Positions 1-5,552 of a DNA stretch of 9,585 nucleotides are shown here, piece by piece. The notes under the pieces were generated by a model, which was not told the DNA's origin, made no database searches, and saw nothing but the letters and a program-made list of their open reading frames with translations. This DNA is from Rubrobacter sp. Lineage in GTDB: Bacteria > Actinomycetota > Rubrobacteria > Rubrobacterales > Rubrobacteraceae. The stretch's first letter is position 1. Each line of letters starts with the position of its first letter. The stretch is taken from contig JACDDK010000029.1 of assembly GCA_013817025.1 (NCBI GenBank), positions 1-9,585 of the forward strand, written 5' to 3'. The translations under genes were made by a program, and so were the position numbers.

Positions 1-69
1 CGCCAACACACCCGCTATTAGCCCTACCACTATCAAGGCCAAAATGCCTATAATTCCCTCACCTCCCAC
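1..69 (-). CDS. N-terminus of a small membrane protein, GlsB/YeaQ/YmgE-like (partial, runs off left edge)
   Basis: Read on the minus strand, a GTG at 69 opens a frame that stays open to position 1 and gives 23 residues. After a short MGGEG start it is almost wholly hydrophobic and contains GLIAGVLA. The pattern IIG, hydrophobic run, GLIAG-x-LA is typical of the first helix of GlsB/YeaQ/YmgE transglycosylase-associated proteins, which are about 80-90 residues with three helices and often stress-induced. An in-frame TAA at 81-83 limits upstream starts. The start is not secure: a purine-rich GAGGA abuts the GTG, leaving almost no spacing, while a second GGGAGG lies just inside the frame. Family assignment rests on this short stretch alone, and chance hydrophobicity cannot be excluded. 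Codons here (ATA, CTA, GTA) are more AT-rich than in the neighbours. Confidence 0.5.
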   Translation of the reverse strand, partial: MGGEGIIGILALIVVGLIAGVLA

Positions 70-406
70 TCCTCGTAATAATTACGCTCTAGGGACTTCC
101 TAGTGCAATATAACAGAAGCCGTATTTAGCTACAGCGCGTTCTATACCCTGATATTTCCCTCTATAAACGCCTTTTGGAAGCTCCACGCTGCTTTCCACA
201 GAAGCAGTCCTCACGGGACCAACCCCAAACGTTCGCGCTTCCGATCAAGCGCGGACGTAAAACCTTTGTTGTCGCGTTCTTGAGATTAGCTCCCGCACGT
301 CGTGTGAGCACCTGCTGCCACGGTTCGGATCAGACCCTGAAACAATCAGCGGAAATGCGCGGCGGACGACTTGCGAGAATGCGATTCGTCTACGAGGTGG
401 AGCCGG
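70..406. other. Intergenic region without a convincing gene
   Basis: The left part (about 70-180) is clearly more AT-rich than the rest of the window and probably holds the promoter and leader of the minus-strand gene at 1-69. Two dyads sit there, at 74-86 and 89-103. Further right, a CTGCTT/AAGCAG inverted repeat (189-194 and 202-207) has no following T-run. One open frame from 175 to 477 is arginine-rich, lacks a ribosome binding site and overlaps the 3' end of the better-supported minus-strand gene. I do not regard it as a gene. Confidence 0.5.
74..86. promoter_or_regulatory. 13-bp palindrome, operator candidate
   Basis: CGTAATAATTACG is a perfect dyad with 6-base arms around a central A. 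It lies 5 bases upstream of the GTG at 69 on the minus strand, where it would overlap the ribosome binding region. A second dyad, CTAGG-GACTT-CCTAG at 89-103, follows. Together they could be a repressor site or a 5'-UTR hairpin. No specific regulator is recognised. Confidence 0.3.
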
Positions 407-1093
407 TCAGACGCCGAGGAACGGTTTGTTCTTCTTCCAGGCGAGCCACACGATGGAGAACAGCCACAGGGCGATAATCGCCGAGTAGGCCGGGAAGATC
501 TGACGATAGTACTCGGGCGTGTCCCCGGTCTCTATGACGGGGATATTCGAACCATGGGGCAACCCGGCGGCTTTCAGCCCGCGTTGGGTTGTATCGTAGA
601 AGATAACCTCGCCTACCGTCGAGATCTTGCCCTCCCAGACCACGCTCCGACCGGCTTGGTCTGGAGCTGGAAGACCCTGAGCCGTCTGGATCAGCAAGTC
701 GTCCCCGGTCTCTTCGAGGCCGAAGTAGTAATACGCCGCGCTGTACCGCTCGGAGACGCCTATTTGAGATTCCTCATTGCCCACGGGTTTTCCTTGCAAA
801 GTCTCGAAATCCGGGGTGGCGGTCCCGCGCACCCGGACGTAATCGCCGATCTCGGTTCCCCGTGGAAGTTCGCCTTGCTTGAGTTGTGAGACCGTAAGAT
901 CCACCGGCTCGCTCCGCAGCCCGTAGGAGAAGTTGGCCGCCGTCGTGGAAGCCCCGAAAGTGAAGATCATGACCGTGAACAAGCGTGTTAGAAGCCAGGG
1001 GTTACGACGCAGCCAAGCCCCGAGGCCCGGTTCCTCGTAACGCTCGTCCAGAGGCTCTCCGAAATTGTTGCGTTTCTTCTCACGCGTGTCCAT
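407..1093 (-). CDS. Two-helix membrane protein of unknown function
   Basis: This 228-residue protein has a charged N-terminus (1-34), a hydrophobic helix at about 35-55, a polar domain at about 56-200, a second helix at about 201-218 and a short lysine-rich end (WKKNKPFLGV). The positive-inside rule puts both ends in the cytoplasm and the 145-residue domain outside. That domain has stretches such as GDYVRVRGTA and VVWEGKIST that suggest a beta-rich, OB-like fold, but I do not recognise the family. There are no cysteines and no heme or metal motifs. The ATG at 1093 is the only plausible start: in-frame stops lie just upstream, and a later start would lose the cytoplasmic segment. No Shine-Dalgarno sequence is visible before it; a palindrome (1094-1109) abuts the ATG instead, so translation could be leaderless. 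It is transcribed divergently from the respiratory operon, and a functional link to that operon is possible but unsupported. Confidence 0.8.
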   Translation of the reverse strand: MDTREKKRNNFGEPLDERYEEPGLGAWLRRNPWLLTRLFTVMIFTFGASTTAANFSYGLRSEPVDLTVSQLKQGELPRGTEIGDYVRVRGTATPDFETLQGKPVGNEESQIGVSERYSAAYYYFGLEETGDDLLIQTAQGLPAPDQAGRSVVWEGKISTVGEVIFYDTTQRGLKAAGLPHGSNIPVIETGDTPEYYRQIFPAYSAIIALWLFSIVWLAWKKNKPFLGV

Positions 1094-1109
1094 GTAGACA
1101 GCAGTCTAC
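1094..1109. promoter_or_regulatory. Inverted repeat directly abutting the start codon at 1093
   Basis: GTAGAC-AGCA-GTCTAC has perfect 6-base arms and a 4-base spacer, and ends exactly where the minus-strand ATG begins. It could be an operator, or a hairpin at the 5' end of the message. It replaces the usual ribosome binding sequence of that gene. Confidence 0.35.
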
Positions 1110-1193
1110 TAAAAGGCGCGGGCCGTAGGTGATGATGCTTTCACAGCGGAGGGTTCTTCGGCGGTGCAATATGTTTGTGCAAAGCGAATACTT

Positions 1194-1281
1194 CGGACGG
1201 GGTGGTGTGCTCGAAAGCAAAGATGTATGCTGTTCCTCTCTGAGAGGGTGGATAGACGCAAAGCAACGAGACAGCCGTCCG
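1194..1281 (+). ncRNA. Structured leader, candidate c-di-GMP-I (GEMM)-like riboswitch
   Basis: A 7-bp closing stem is visible: CGGACGG at 1194-1200 pairs with CCGTCCG at 1275-1281. Inside it are GAAAGCAAAG (1212-1221), a hairpin CCTCTC-T-GAGAGG (1235-1247), and GACGCAAAGC (1255-1264), followed by GACAGCCG. The order of a GCAAA segment, a P2-like hairpin, GACGCAAAGC and AGCCG before the closing stem matches the c-di-GMP-I (GEMM) aptamer as I remember it. The P3 hairpin expected after GACGCAAAGC is nearly absent, so this is at best a degenerate or variant member. The closing stem ends just before the GGAGG ribosome binding site (1283-1287) of the next gene, which would allow control of translation. 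The call relies on motif memory and hand folding. Confidence 0.35.
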
Positions 1282-1294
1282 TGGAGGTTAGGGT

Positions 1295-1987
1295 TTGACG
1301 GAAAACGAGCGGGCAGTGGAGCAAGGCTCCGGGTACACCGTGATCGGGGTGATAAGCGACGGCGTCGAGCTGAACCAAGCTGTCACCGAGATCGGGGACC
1401 TCGGTGTGGGCCGCGACGACTTGACCGTGATCCTCAAGCGCCGGGATATGGACGAGCCAGAGCCTTTCCCGGAAGGTACGCGCTATATCACTATTCCCGA
1501 CGACCGGCGCGGCCTCGAAGTACCTATAGGGTTCGCTATCTCGTTCGTAGTGCTGGGCATCTTTTTCGCCGCCATAGTGCCGTCCATCGGCATCCCGACC
1601 TTCATGGTGTTCATCTCACTGGCGGCCATCCTGGTCGTGGGCTCCTTCACCCGTGTTGGGGTCTCTCCGATCCTGACGGAGATGGAGGCACCCCGCGAGG
1701 AGGCCGGCACCTGGAACGAGGCGTTCGAGTTCGGAAAGGTTCTGGTCTTCGCCAGCACCCATGAGCGCGCCCTGCTGCGTCCTATAAGAGAGGTATTGCA
1801 GAAGAACGACGCCATGTACTACATAGTCGACCGGCGCTTGGAGCCACGAGCCATGCACCAGGCGACCCTGCACCGTATTGGCCCCCGCAAAGTCGTGCCG
1901 CGCAACGGAAACGCCGCCAATGACGGGCGCGGTAGCGAGCGCGGGGCGCAGGAGTCCGAAACCAGCGAAGCGTCCAGGGAAGCTTGA
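1295..1987 (+). CDS. Two-helix protein with flanking alpha/beta domains (YflT/DUF1269- or ActD-like architecture), first gene of the respiratory cluster
   Basis: The start is TTG at 1295, with GGAGG at 1283-1287 correctly spaced. The 230-residue product has an N-terminal soluble part (about 14-70; YTVIGVISDGVELNQAVTEI, then a GVGRDDLTVILK strand) that looks like the ferredoxin-like repeat of YflT/general-stress-17M proteins. Two adjacent helices follow at about 77-97 and 101-118. A second soluble part (about 145-180; VLVFASTHERALLRPIREVL) looks like another alpha/beta half, and the tail (200-230) is polar and probably disordered. A two-helix insert between alpha/beta halves also recalls ActD of alternative complex III, a respiratory-complex subunit. 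Neither relationship can be proved by eye. The gene ends 27 bases before the first cydA-like gene and has no terminator after it, so it is probably co-transcribed and may be an accessory or assembly subunit. Confidence 0.8.
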   Translation: MTENERAVEQGSGYTVIGVISDGVELNQAVTEIGDLGVGRDDLTVILKRRDMDEPEPFPEGTRYITIPDDRRGLEVPIGFAISFVVLGIFFAAIVPSIGIPTFMVFISLAAILVVGSFTRVGVSPILTEMEAPREEAGTWNEAFEFGKVLVFASTHERALLRPIREVLQKNDAMYYIVDRRLEPRAMHQATLHRIGPRKVVPRNGNAANDGRGSERGAQESETSEASREA

Positions 1988-2014
1988 GTTGAGTTTAGAG
2001 GGAGTTTATAGAGC

Positions 2015-3373
2015 GTGTTGACTACTACTTATTCGGTTCCGGAGCTTACGGTCTACTTGTTGGCGCAGGTAGATCTCTCCAACATTGGATTTCCCGGCGG
2101 GGCTAGGGCGTTCACCGGCGGTACGATGCTCGCGCACATGTTCTTTGCGGAGTTGTTCGTGGGGTTCGCCATCGCGGCGCCGGTCCTTCAGGCGTGGGGG
2201 GCTCGCACGGGCAGTCCGAGGATGGACCGGCTCGCGCACTCGATGGCCCGCTTCAACGTTCTGACCTTCAGCACCGGGGCGACGTTCGCGGTGCTGTTTT
2301 TAGTGTTGCTGGTCGGGTTTTATCCGAGGGTGACGACCTCGCTGTTCACGCACTTCTTCTTCTTTATAGCTCTGGCGATGCTCTCGATGACACTCGCGTT
2401 GTGGGGGATGTATTCGTATTACTACAAGTGGGACCGCTACAGCGTGCTCAACAAGAAGCGGCACATCGCTCTCGGGTTCACGATGGGTTTCTTTATCTGG
2501 ATCTGGATGCTCATCATGACCGGCATCGACACGTACATGACCACCGGCGGCGGCCCGAACGCCACGCCGCTCTCCAACGAAAACATCCAGAGCTTCGGCA
2601 CGGCGCTGCAGGGCATCTTCAACCCGATGTTCGTGGAGATGGTCCTTCACCGCACGTTCGCCAACCTCTCCTGGCCGGCCTTCGCCCTGGCCGCGTGGGC
2701 CGCGTTCATGTACAGCCGCTCCAAATCGCCCGAGGACAAGGCCTACTTCGACTGGAGCACGTCCGTGGGCCTCACGTGGGGTACGGGGTTTTTGCTGGTT
2801 CAGCCGCTGATAGGTTTCTTTATCGCGTACTCGATGAAACTAGCGCGGCCGGAGAACCCGGTCAACCCGAACGACACGGGTTCCTTCGACCGGCTCACCT
2901 CGGGTGCCACGTCGAACCTCTTGTACCTCAACCTGCTCATGGTGGTTTTGCTGTTCGTGCTGGCGAACGCGGCGATGTTCATGGGGGCGGGGCGGCACCC
3001 CGACCTCGGCGGGCGTGTTCCGATACGTTTCTTCGGCTTGGTGGCGGCGGTGGCCGGAATCTACTCGATCTCACCGCTGGCGAGCGTGCCTTACGAGTCG
3101 CCGTTCTTCTACCTGCGCTACATCGCGATACTGGTGATGGTGCTGGCGACTTTGGGCGCTTTCATCACCTACATGCGTGGGCGTTTACGCTTTCGATACG
3201 GCAGTCCGGGTACTTTGTACAGGGTCACGCTGCTCGCTCTAGGGGTTCTGGCGTCGACCGTGGCGATGAGCATGGGGCTCATGAAATCCAACTCCCGCGT
3301 ACCTTACACGGTGTACAATCAGCCTGATTACACCATCGAAAGCAGCCCGCCTCCGAGCGGATTCGGGCAGTAG
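2015..3373 (+). CDS. cydA: CydA-like oxidase subunit I, degenerate copy (CydA')
   Basis: This 452-residue protein has about ten predicted helices and starts at GTG 2015 behind GGGAG (2000-2004); TTG at 2018 is an alternative. It matches CydA in layout. His41 in LAHMFFAELFVG corresponds to E. coli CydA His19, and His212 in HRTFANLSW to His186 of heme b558. Other high-spin heme ligands look lost: the Glu99 position aligns to Ala121 in a Glu-free third helix, and the Glu445 position aligns to Ser425 in SNSRVPY, the counterpart of EYGRQPW, with the arginine and proline kept. The segment between helices 6 and 7 is only about 30 residues, so the quinol-binding Q-loop is missing. There are no cysteines at all. 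The pattern fits the CydA' partner of CydAA'-type enzymes, where a second CydA paralogue takes the place of CydB. Alignments were done by eye. Confidence 0.85.
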   Translation: MLTTTYSVPELTVYLLAQVDLSNIGFPGGARAFTGGTMLAHMFFAELFVGFAIAAPVLQAWGARTGSPRMDRLAHSMARFNVLTFSTGATFAVLFLVLLVGFYPRVTTSLFTHFFFFIALAMLSMTLALWGMYSYYYKWDRYSVLNKKRHIALGFTMGFFIWIWMLIMTGIDTYMTTGGGPNATPLSNENIQSFGTALQGIFNPMFVEMVLHRTFANLSWPAFALAAWAAFMYSRSKSPEDKAYFDWSTSVGLTWGTGFLLVQPLIGFFIAYSMKLARPENPVNPNDTGSFDRLTSGATSNLLYLNLLMVVLLFVLANAAMFMGAGRHPDLGGRVPIRFFGLVAAVAGIYSISPLASVPYESPFFYLRYIAILVMVLATLGAFITYMRGRLRFRYGSPGTLYRVTLLALGVLASTVAMSMGLMKSNSRVPYTVYNQPDYTIESSPPPSGFGQ

Positions 3374-3427
3374 AGTTTTAGAGCGAAACTATTAGAAAAC
3401 GTCGGAACTTCTAGAAGGGGCGAAGAG

Positions 3428-4132
3428 TTGACGGAGCTACAGAAGGACCCCATAACCCGAGGAGATTTTCTTGGGTTCGGGCTGCTCGGAACGGTCGTGG
3501 GGGCTATACTGACCATCCCCCCGGTGGCGTTTGTGTTGAGTCCGGTCATCAAGACCGACTTGCTGGGCGAGTCGGACATAGATGAGGGCTGGCAAGAGGT
3601 CGCCTCCGTCTCGGACATCCCGACAGACGAGCCCGCGTCCTTCACGATAGAGTTTCCCATCGAGCAGATTTACGCTGGCCCGGACGTTCAGAACCAATTC
3701 CCCGACGAGAAGCGTTCGGACGAGGAGTTTACGCTCAAGAACGCCGTGTGGCTCTCGTGGAAGAGTGAGATCAACCACGACACCGGTAAGATCGCGAAGG
3801 TGGAACGGCCTTCTTTTCTGGATGAGAAGAGCAGTGGTTTCTCGGAGTCCGAGCGCGAGGAGCTCAAGAAGAACATCAACGTGCTCTCGAACTCGTGCGC
3901 TCACCTGGGTTGCCCGGTGCGGTGGCTCATTAACCTGGACGGCAAGGGCGAGTTTCTGTGTCCGTGCCACGGCGGGCTCTACGACATCAATGGCACGTAC
4001 GAGGGCGGGCCGCCGCCTCGGGACATGTACAGGTACGTCAACGTCAAGATCGAAGAAGACGGCAAGTTGTACGTCAAACACGGCTACGACATAGAGCCCG
4101 GCCTGGACAAGCAGCAGCCTTATGTCGTTTAG
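3428..4132 (+). CDS. qcrA: Rieske iron-sulfur subunit of the bc complex
   Basis: The 234-residue protein starts at TTG 3428 with GAAGGGG at 3414-3420 upstream. One N-terminal helix (about 14-40) anchors the soluble cluster domain outside the membrane. The 2Fe-2S ligands are plain: CAHLGC (157-162) and CPCHGG (178-183), giving Cys157, His159, Cys178 and His181 as ligands and Cys162-Cys180 as the likely disulfide. The usual serine of CPCHGS is glycine here; losing that hydrogen bond is known to lower the cluster potential, in keeping with menaquinol oxidation. The residues before the helix read ITRGDFLG, a Tat-like signal with one arginine of the usual pair replaced. About 90 residues (60-150) precede the cluster-binding motifs and include a charged SESEREELKK segment. 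It lies between cydA' and the cytochrome b gene, 30 bases before the latter. Confidence 0.95.
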   Translation: MTELQKDPITRGDFLGFGLLGTVVGAILTIPPVAFVLSPVIKTDLLGESDIDEGWQEVASVSDIPTDEPASFTIEFPIEQIYAGPDVQNQFPDEKRSDEEFTLKNAVWLSWKSEINHDTGKIAKVERPSFLDEKSSGFSESEREELKKNINVLSNSCAHLGCPVRWLINLDGKGEFLCPCHGGLYDINGTYEGGPPPRDMYRYVNVKIEEDGKLYVKHGYDIEPGLDKQQPYVV

Positions 4133-4162
4133 GATGGTCTGTAGCGTGAAGAAGGAGATGGC

Positions 4163-4984
4163 ATGATCGGCAGAGCGAGGTCTCAGGCCGCGGACGCCAG
4201 CAAGTTCGTCGTGGACTGGATGGAGCACCGCACCGGGGTTGTCACGCATATGGAACACTTCCTGTACGAGCCGGTTCCCAAACGGGGGGCATGGGTCTAC
4301 ACTTTAGGGAGCGCGTGTCTGTTTCTGATCGCGCTTCAGTTCCTGACCGGCATCCTACTGCTCTTCTACTATGTGCCGACTACGGACCATGCGTGGGACT
4401 CGGTCTACTACATCATGAACGACGCCTACTTCGGCGTACTGATCCGGGGCATCCACTACTGGTCGGCGAACTTCCTTATGGCCGTGATCGGTATGCACAT
4501 GGCGCAGGTGTTCTTCTCCGGCGGCTACAAGGCGCCTCGGGAGTTGAACTGGGTCGTCGGGGTAGTGTTGCTGCTCTTGGTGATCGGGCTGGCGTTTACG
4601 GGCTATCTGCTCCGCTGGGACCAGGACGGCTTCTGGGCGAGCGTCGTGGGGATGAAGATCGGCTCTTACTCGCCGTTCATCGGGGGGGCTACGATTCACT
4701 TCCTGCTTGGCGGGGATACGGTGGGGCCTGCGACGCTGTCGCGGTTCTTCGCCATCCACGTGTGGCTGTTGCCGGCGGCCATTGCGCCCCTGATCGGTCT
4801 TCACCTGTACCTCTTGCGGCGGCACGGGGTCTTCGGCAGCGAGTCCGAGTACACCGAGCGGCTGGCGAAGTTGCACGAGACCCAACGCCTCGAAGAGTAC
4901 TCGCGCCTCGAAATGGGCGACGATCCCTACGACGACGATGACGACCGTTATGGCGACAACGGCAGCCGGAATGGCCGCGAGTGA
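4163..4984 (+). CDS. qcrB: Cytochrome b6-type subunit of the bc complex (N-terminal cytochrome b)
   Basis: The ATG at 4163 has AAGGAG at 4152-4157. The 273-residue protein has the four-helix heme-binding half of cytochrome b. His98/His112 (13 residues between) and His199/His214 (14 between) are the bis-heme ligands, with the spacing seen in b6-type rather than bc1-type proteins. APRELNW (124-130) and GYLL-RWDQ (147-154) are family landmarks; the usual PWDQ proline is arginine. At the position of Cys35, which covalently holds heme ci in b6f and in Bacillus QcrB, there is Thr47 (VYTLGS in place of YCLGG), so that thioether bond cannot form here. A Cys at 52 lies about one and a half turns further on. 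After the last helix is a charged cytoplasmic tail of about 50 residues ending in an aspartate cluster (DDPYDDDDDR, 253-262). Subunit IV is encoded separately downstream. Confidence 0.95.
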   Translation: MIGRARSQAADASKFVVDWMEHRTGVVTHMEHFLYEPVPKRGAWVYTLGSACLFLIALQFLTGILLLFYYVPTTDHAWDSVYYIMNDAYFGVLIRGIHYWSANFLMAVIGMHMAQVFFSGGYKAPRELNWVVGVVLLLLVIGLAFTGYLLRWDQDGFWASVVGMKIGSYSPFIGGATIHFLLGGDTVGPATLSRFFAIHVWLLPAAIAPLIGLHLYLLRRHGVFGSESEYTERLAKLHETQRLEEYSRLEMGDDPYDDDDDRYGDNGSRNGRE

Positions 4985-5056
4985 GAGATGTTACCGAGGC
5001 TATAGGAGCACCGCTGCTATGATCCGGCCACGAGCATTCAGAAGAGAGGTGTAGGG

Positions 5057-5542
5057 ATGGTTTACAACGCCGCAACCGGCAAAGCGAAGCCGGTCGAAGA
5101 AGAAATAATTACCGAGGAGAACGTATACGACCGCCCGGACGAGACTGTCGGGTTCTTTCCAACACAGGTGCTCTACGATGGGTATGTCTCGGCGTTCTTG
5201 CTGATCGCCTGTTCCGTGTTGTCCTACTACTCGCCTGCACCGCTCTCTGAGCCGGCGAACACGGCGACGGTGGATTACGTGCCGCGACCGGAGTGGTTCT
5301 TCTTCTTCTACGAGCAGATGCTGATGTTCTTCCCCGGCTACGCGCTCATTAGCTTCGGCGCGGTGGCTATACCGACGGTCTTTATAGTCCTGTTGTTCGC
5401 GCTGCCGTGGCTGGACCGGGGGCCGAGCTACAGCCCCATGAAGAGGCCCTTCGCCTCCGTCATCGGCGTTCTGGTCATCGTGACGGTGCTCTTGAACATG
5501 CTACTGGCCGTCAGCCGAATCATTAACTTTCCGGGACAGTAG
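5057..5542 (+). CDS. Cytochrome b/b6 subunit IV (C-terminal cytochrome b, PetD/QcrC-like, no cytochrome c domain)
   Basis: The ATG at 5057 follows GAGAGG at 5044-5049. The 161-residue protein supplies the C-terminal, three-helix half of cytochrome b: helices at about 42-58, 97-117 and 132-151, after a charged 30-residue N-terminus. The quinol-oxidation-site motif is present as PRPEWF (76-81); the standard PEWY tyrosine is phenylalanine, while the catalytically important glutamate (Glu79) is kept. LPWLDRGP (116-123) is another family landmark. Unlike Bacillus QcrC or other Gram-positive relatives it has no fused cytochrome c domain and no CXXCH. It lies 72 bases after qcrB and 10 before the second cydA. 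With the Rieske and b6 genes it completes the catalytic core of a menaquinol-oxidising complex whose electron acceptor is not a c-type cytochrome encoded here. Confidence 0.93.
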   Translation: MVYNAATGKAKPVEEEIITEENVYDRPDETVGFFPTQVLYDGYVSAFLLIACSVLSYYSPAPLSEPANTATVDYVPRPEWFFFFYEQMLMFFPGYALISFGAVAIPTVFIVLLFALPWLDRGPSYSPMKRPFASVIGVLVIVTVLLNMLLAVSRIINFPGQ

Positions 5543-5552
5543 GGGATAGCGG

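Noticed and set aside
175..477. 100-codon open frame on the plus strand
   Set aside because: Arginine- and serine-rich low-complexity product, no ribosome binding site, and it overlaps the well-supported minus-strand gene ending at 407.
1235..1264. SAM-type riboswitch suggested by the CTCTCTGAGAGGGTGG string
   Set aside because: The GGCAACC and pairing pattern of SAM riboswitches is absent. The GACGCAAAGC core and closing stem fit a GEMM-like element better.
2194..3327. Long plus-strand frame inside the cydA' gene
   Set aside because: It is a frame-shifted shadow of a ten-helix protein: rich in His, Arg and Gly, without hydrophobic segments or family motifs.
2015..3373. Reading the first CydA-like gene as CydB
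   Set aside because: Its His41 and HRTFANLSW region follow CydA, and it is clearly parallel to the second copy. It has the length and helix pattern of CydA rather than CydB.
3374..3427. Small inverted repeats (AGTTT/AAACT and TAGAA/TTCTA) as an internal terminator or attenuator
   Set aside because: Five-base, AT-rich stems without a T-run are too weak to support a call.
3437..4258. Long antisense frame opposite the Rieske gene
   Set aside because: The sense frame has intact Rieske motifs; the antisense product shows only reversed high-GC codon bias.
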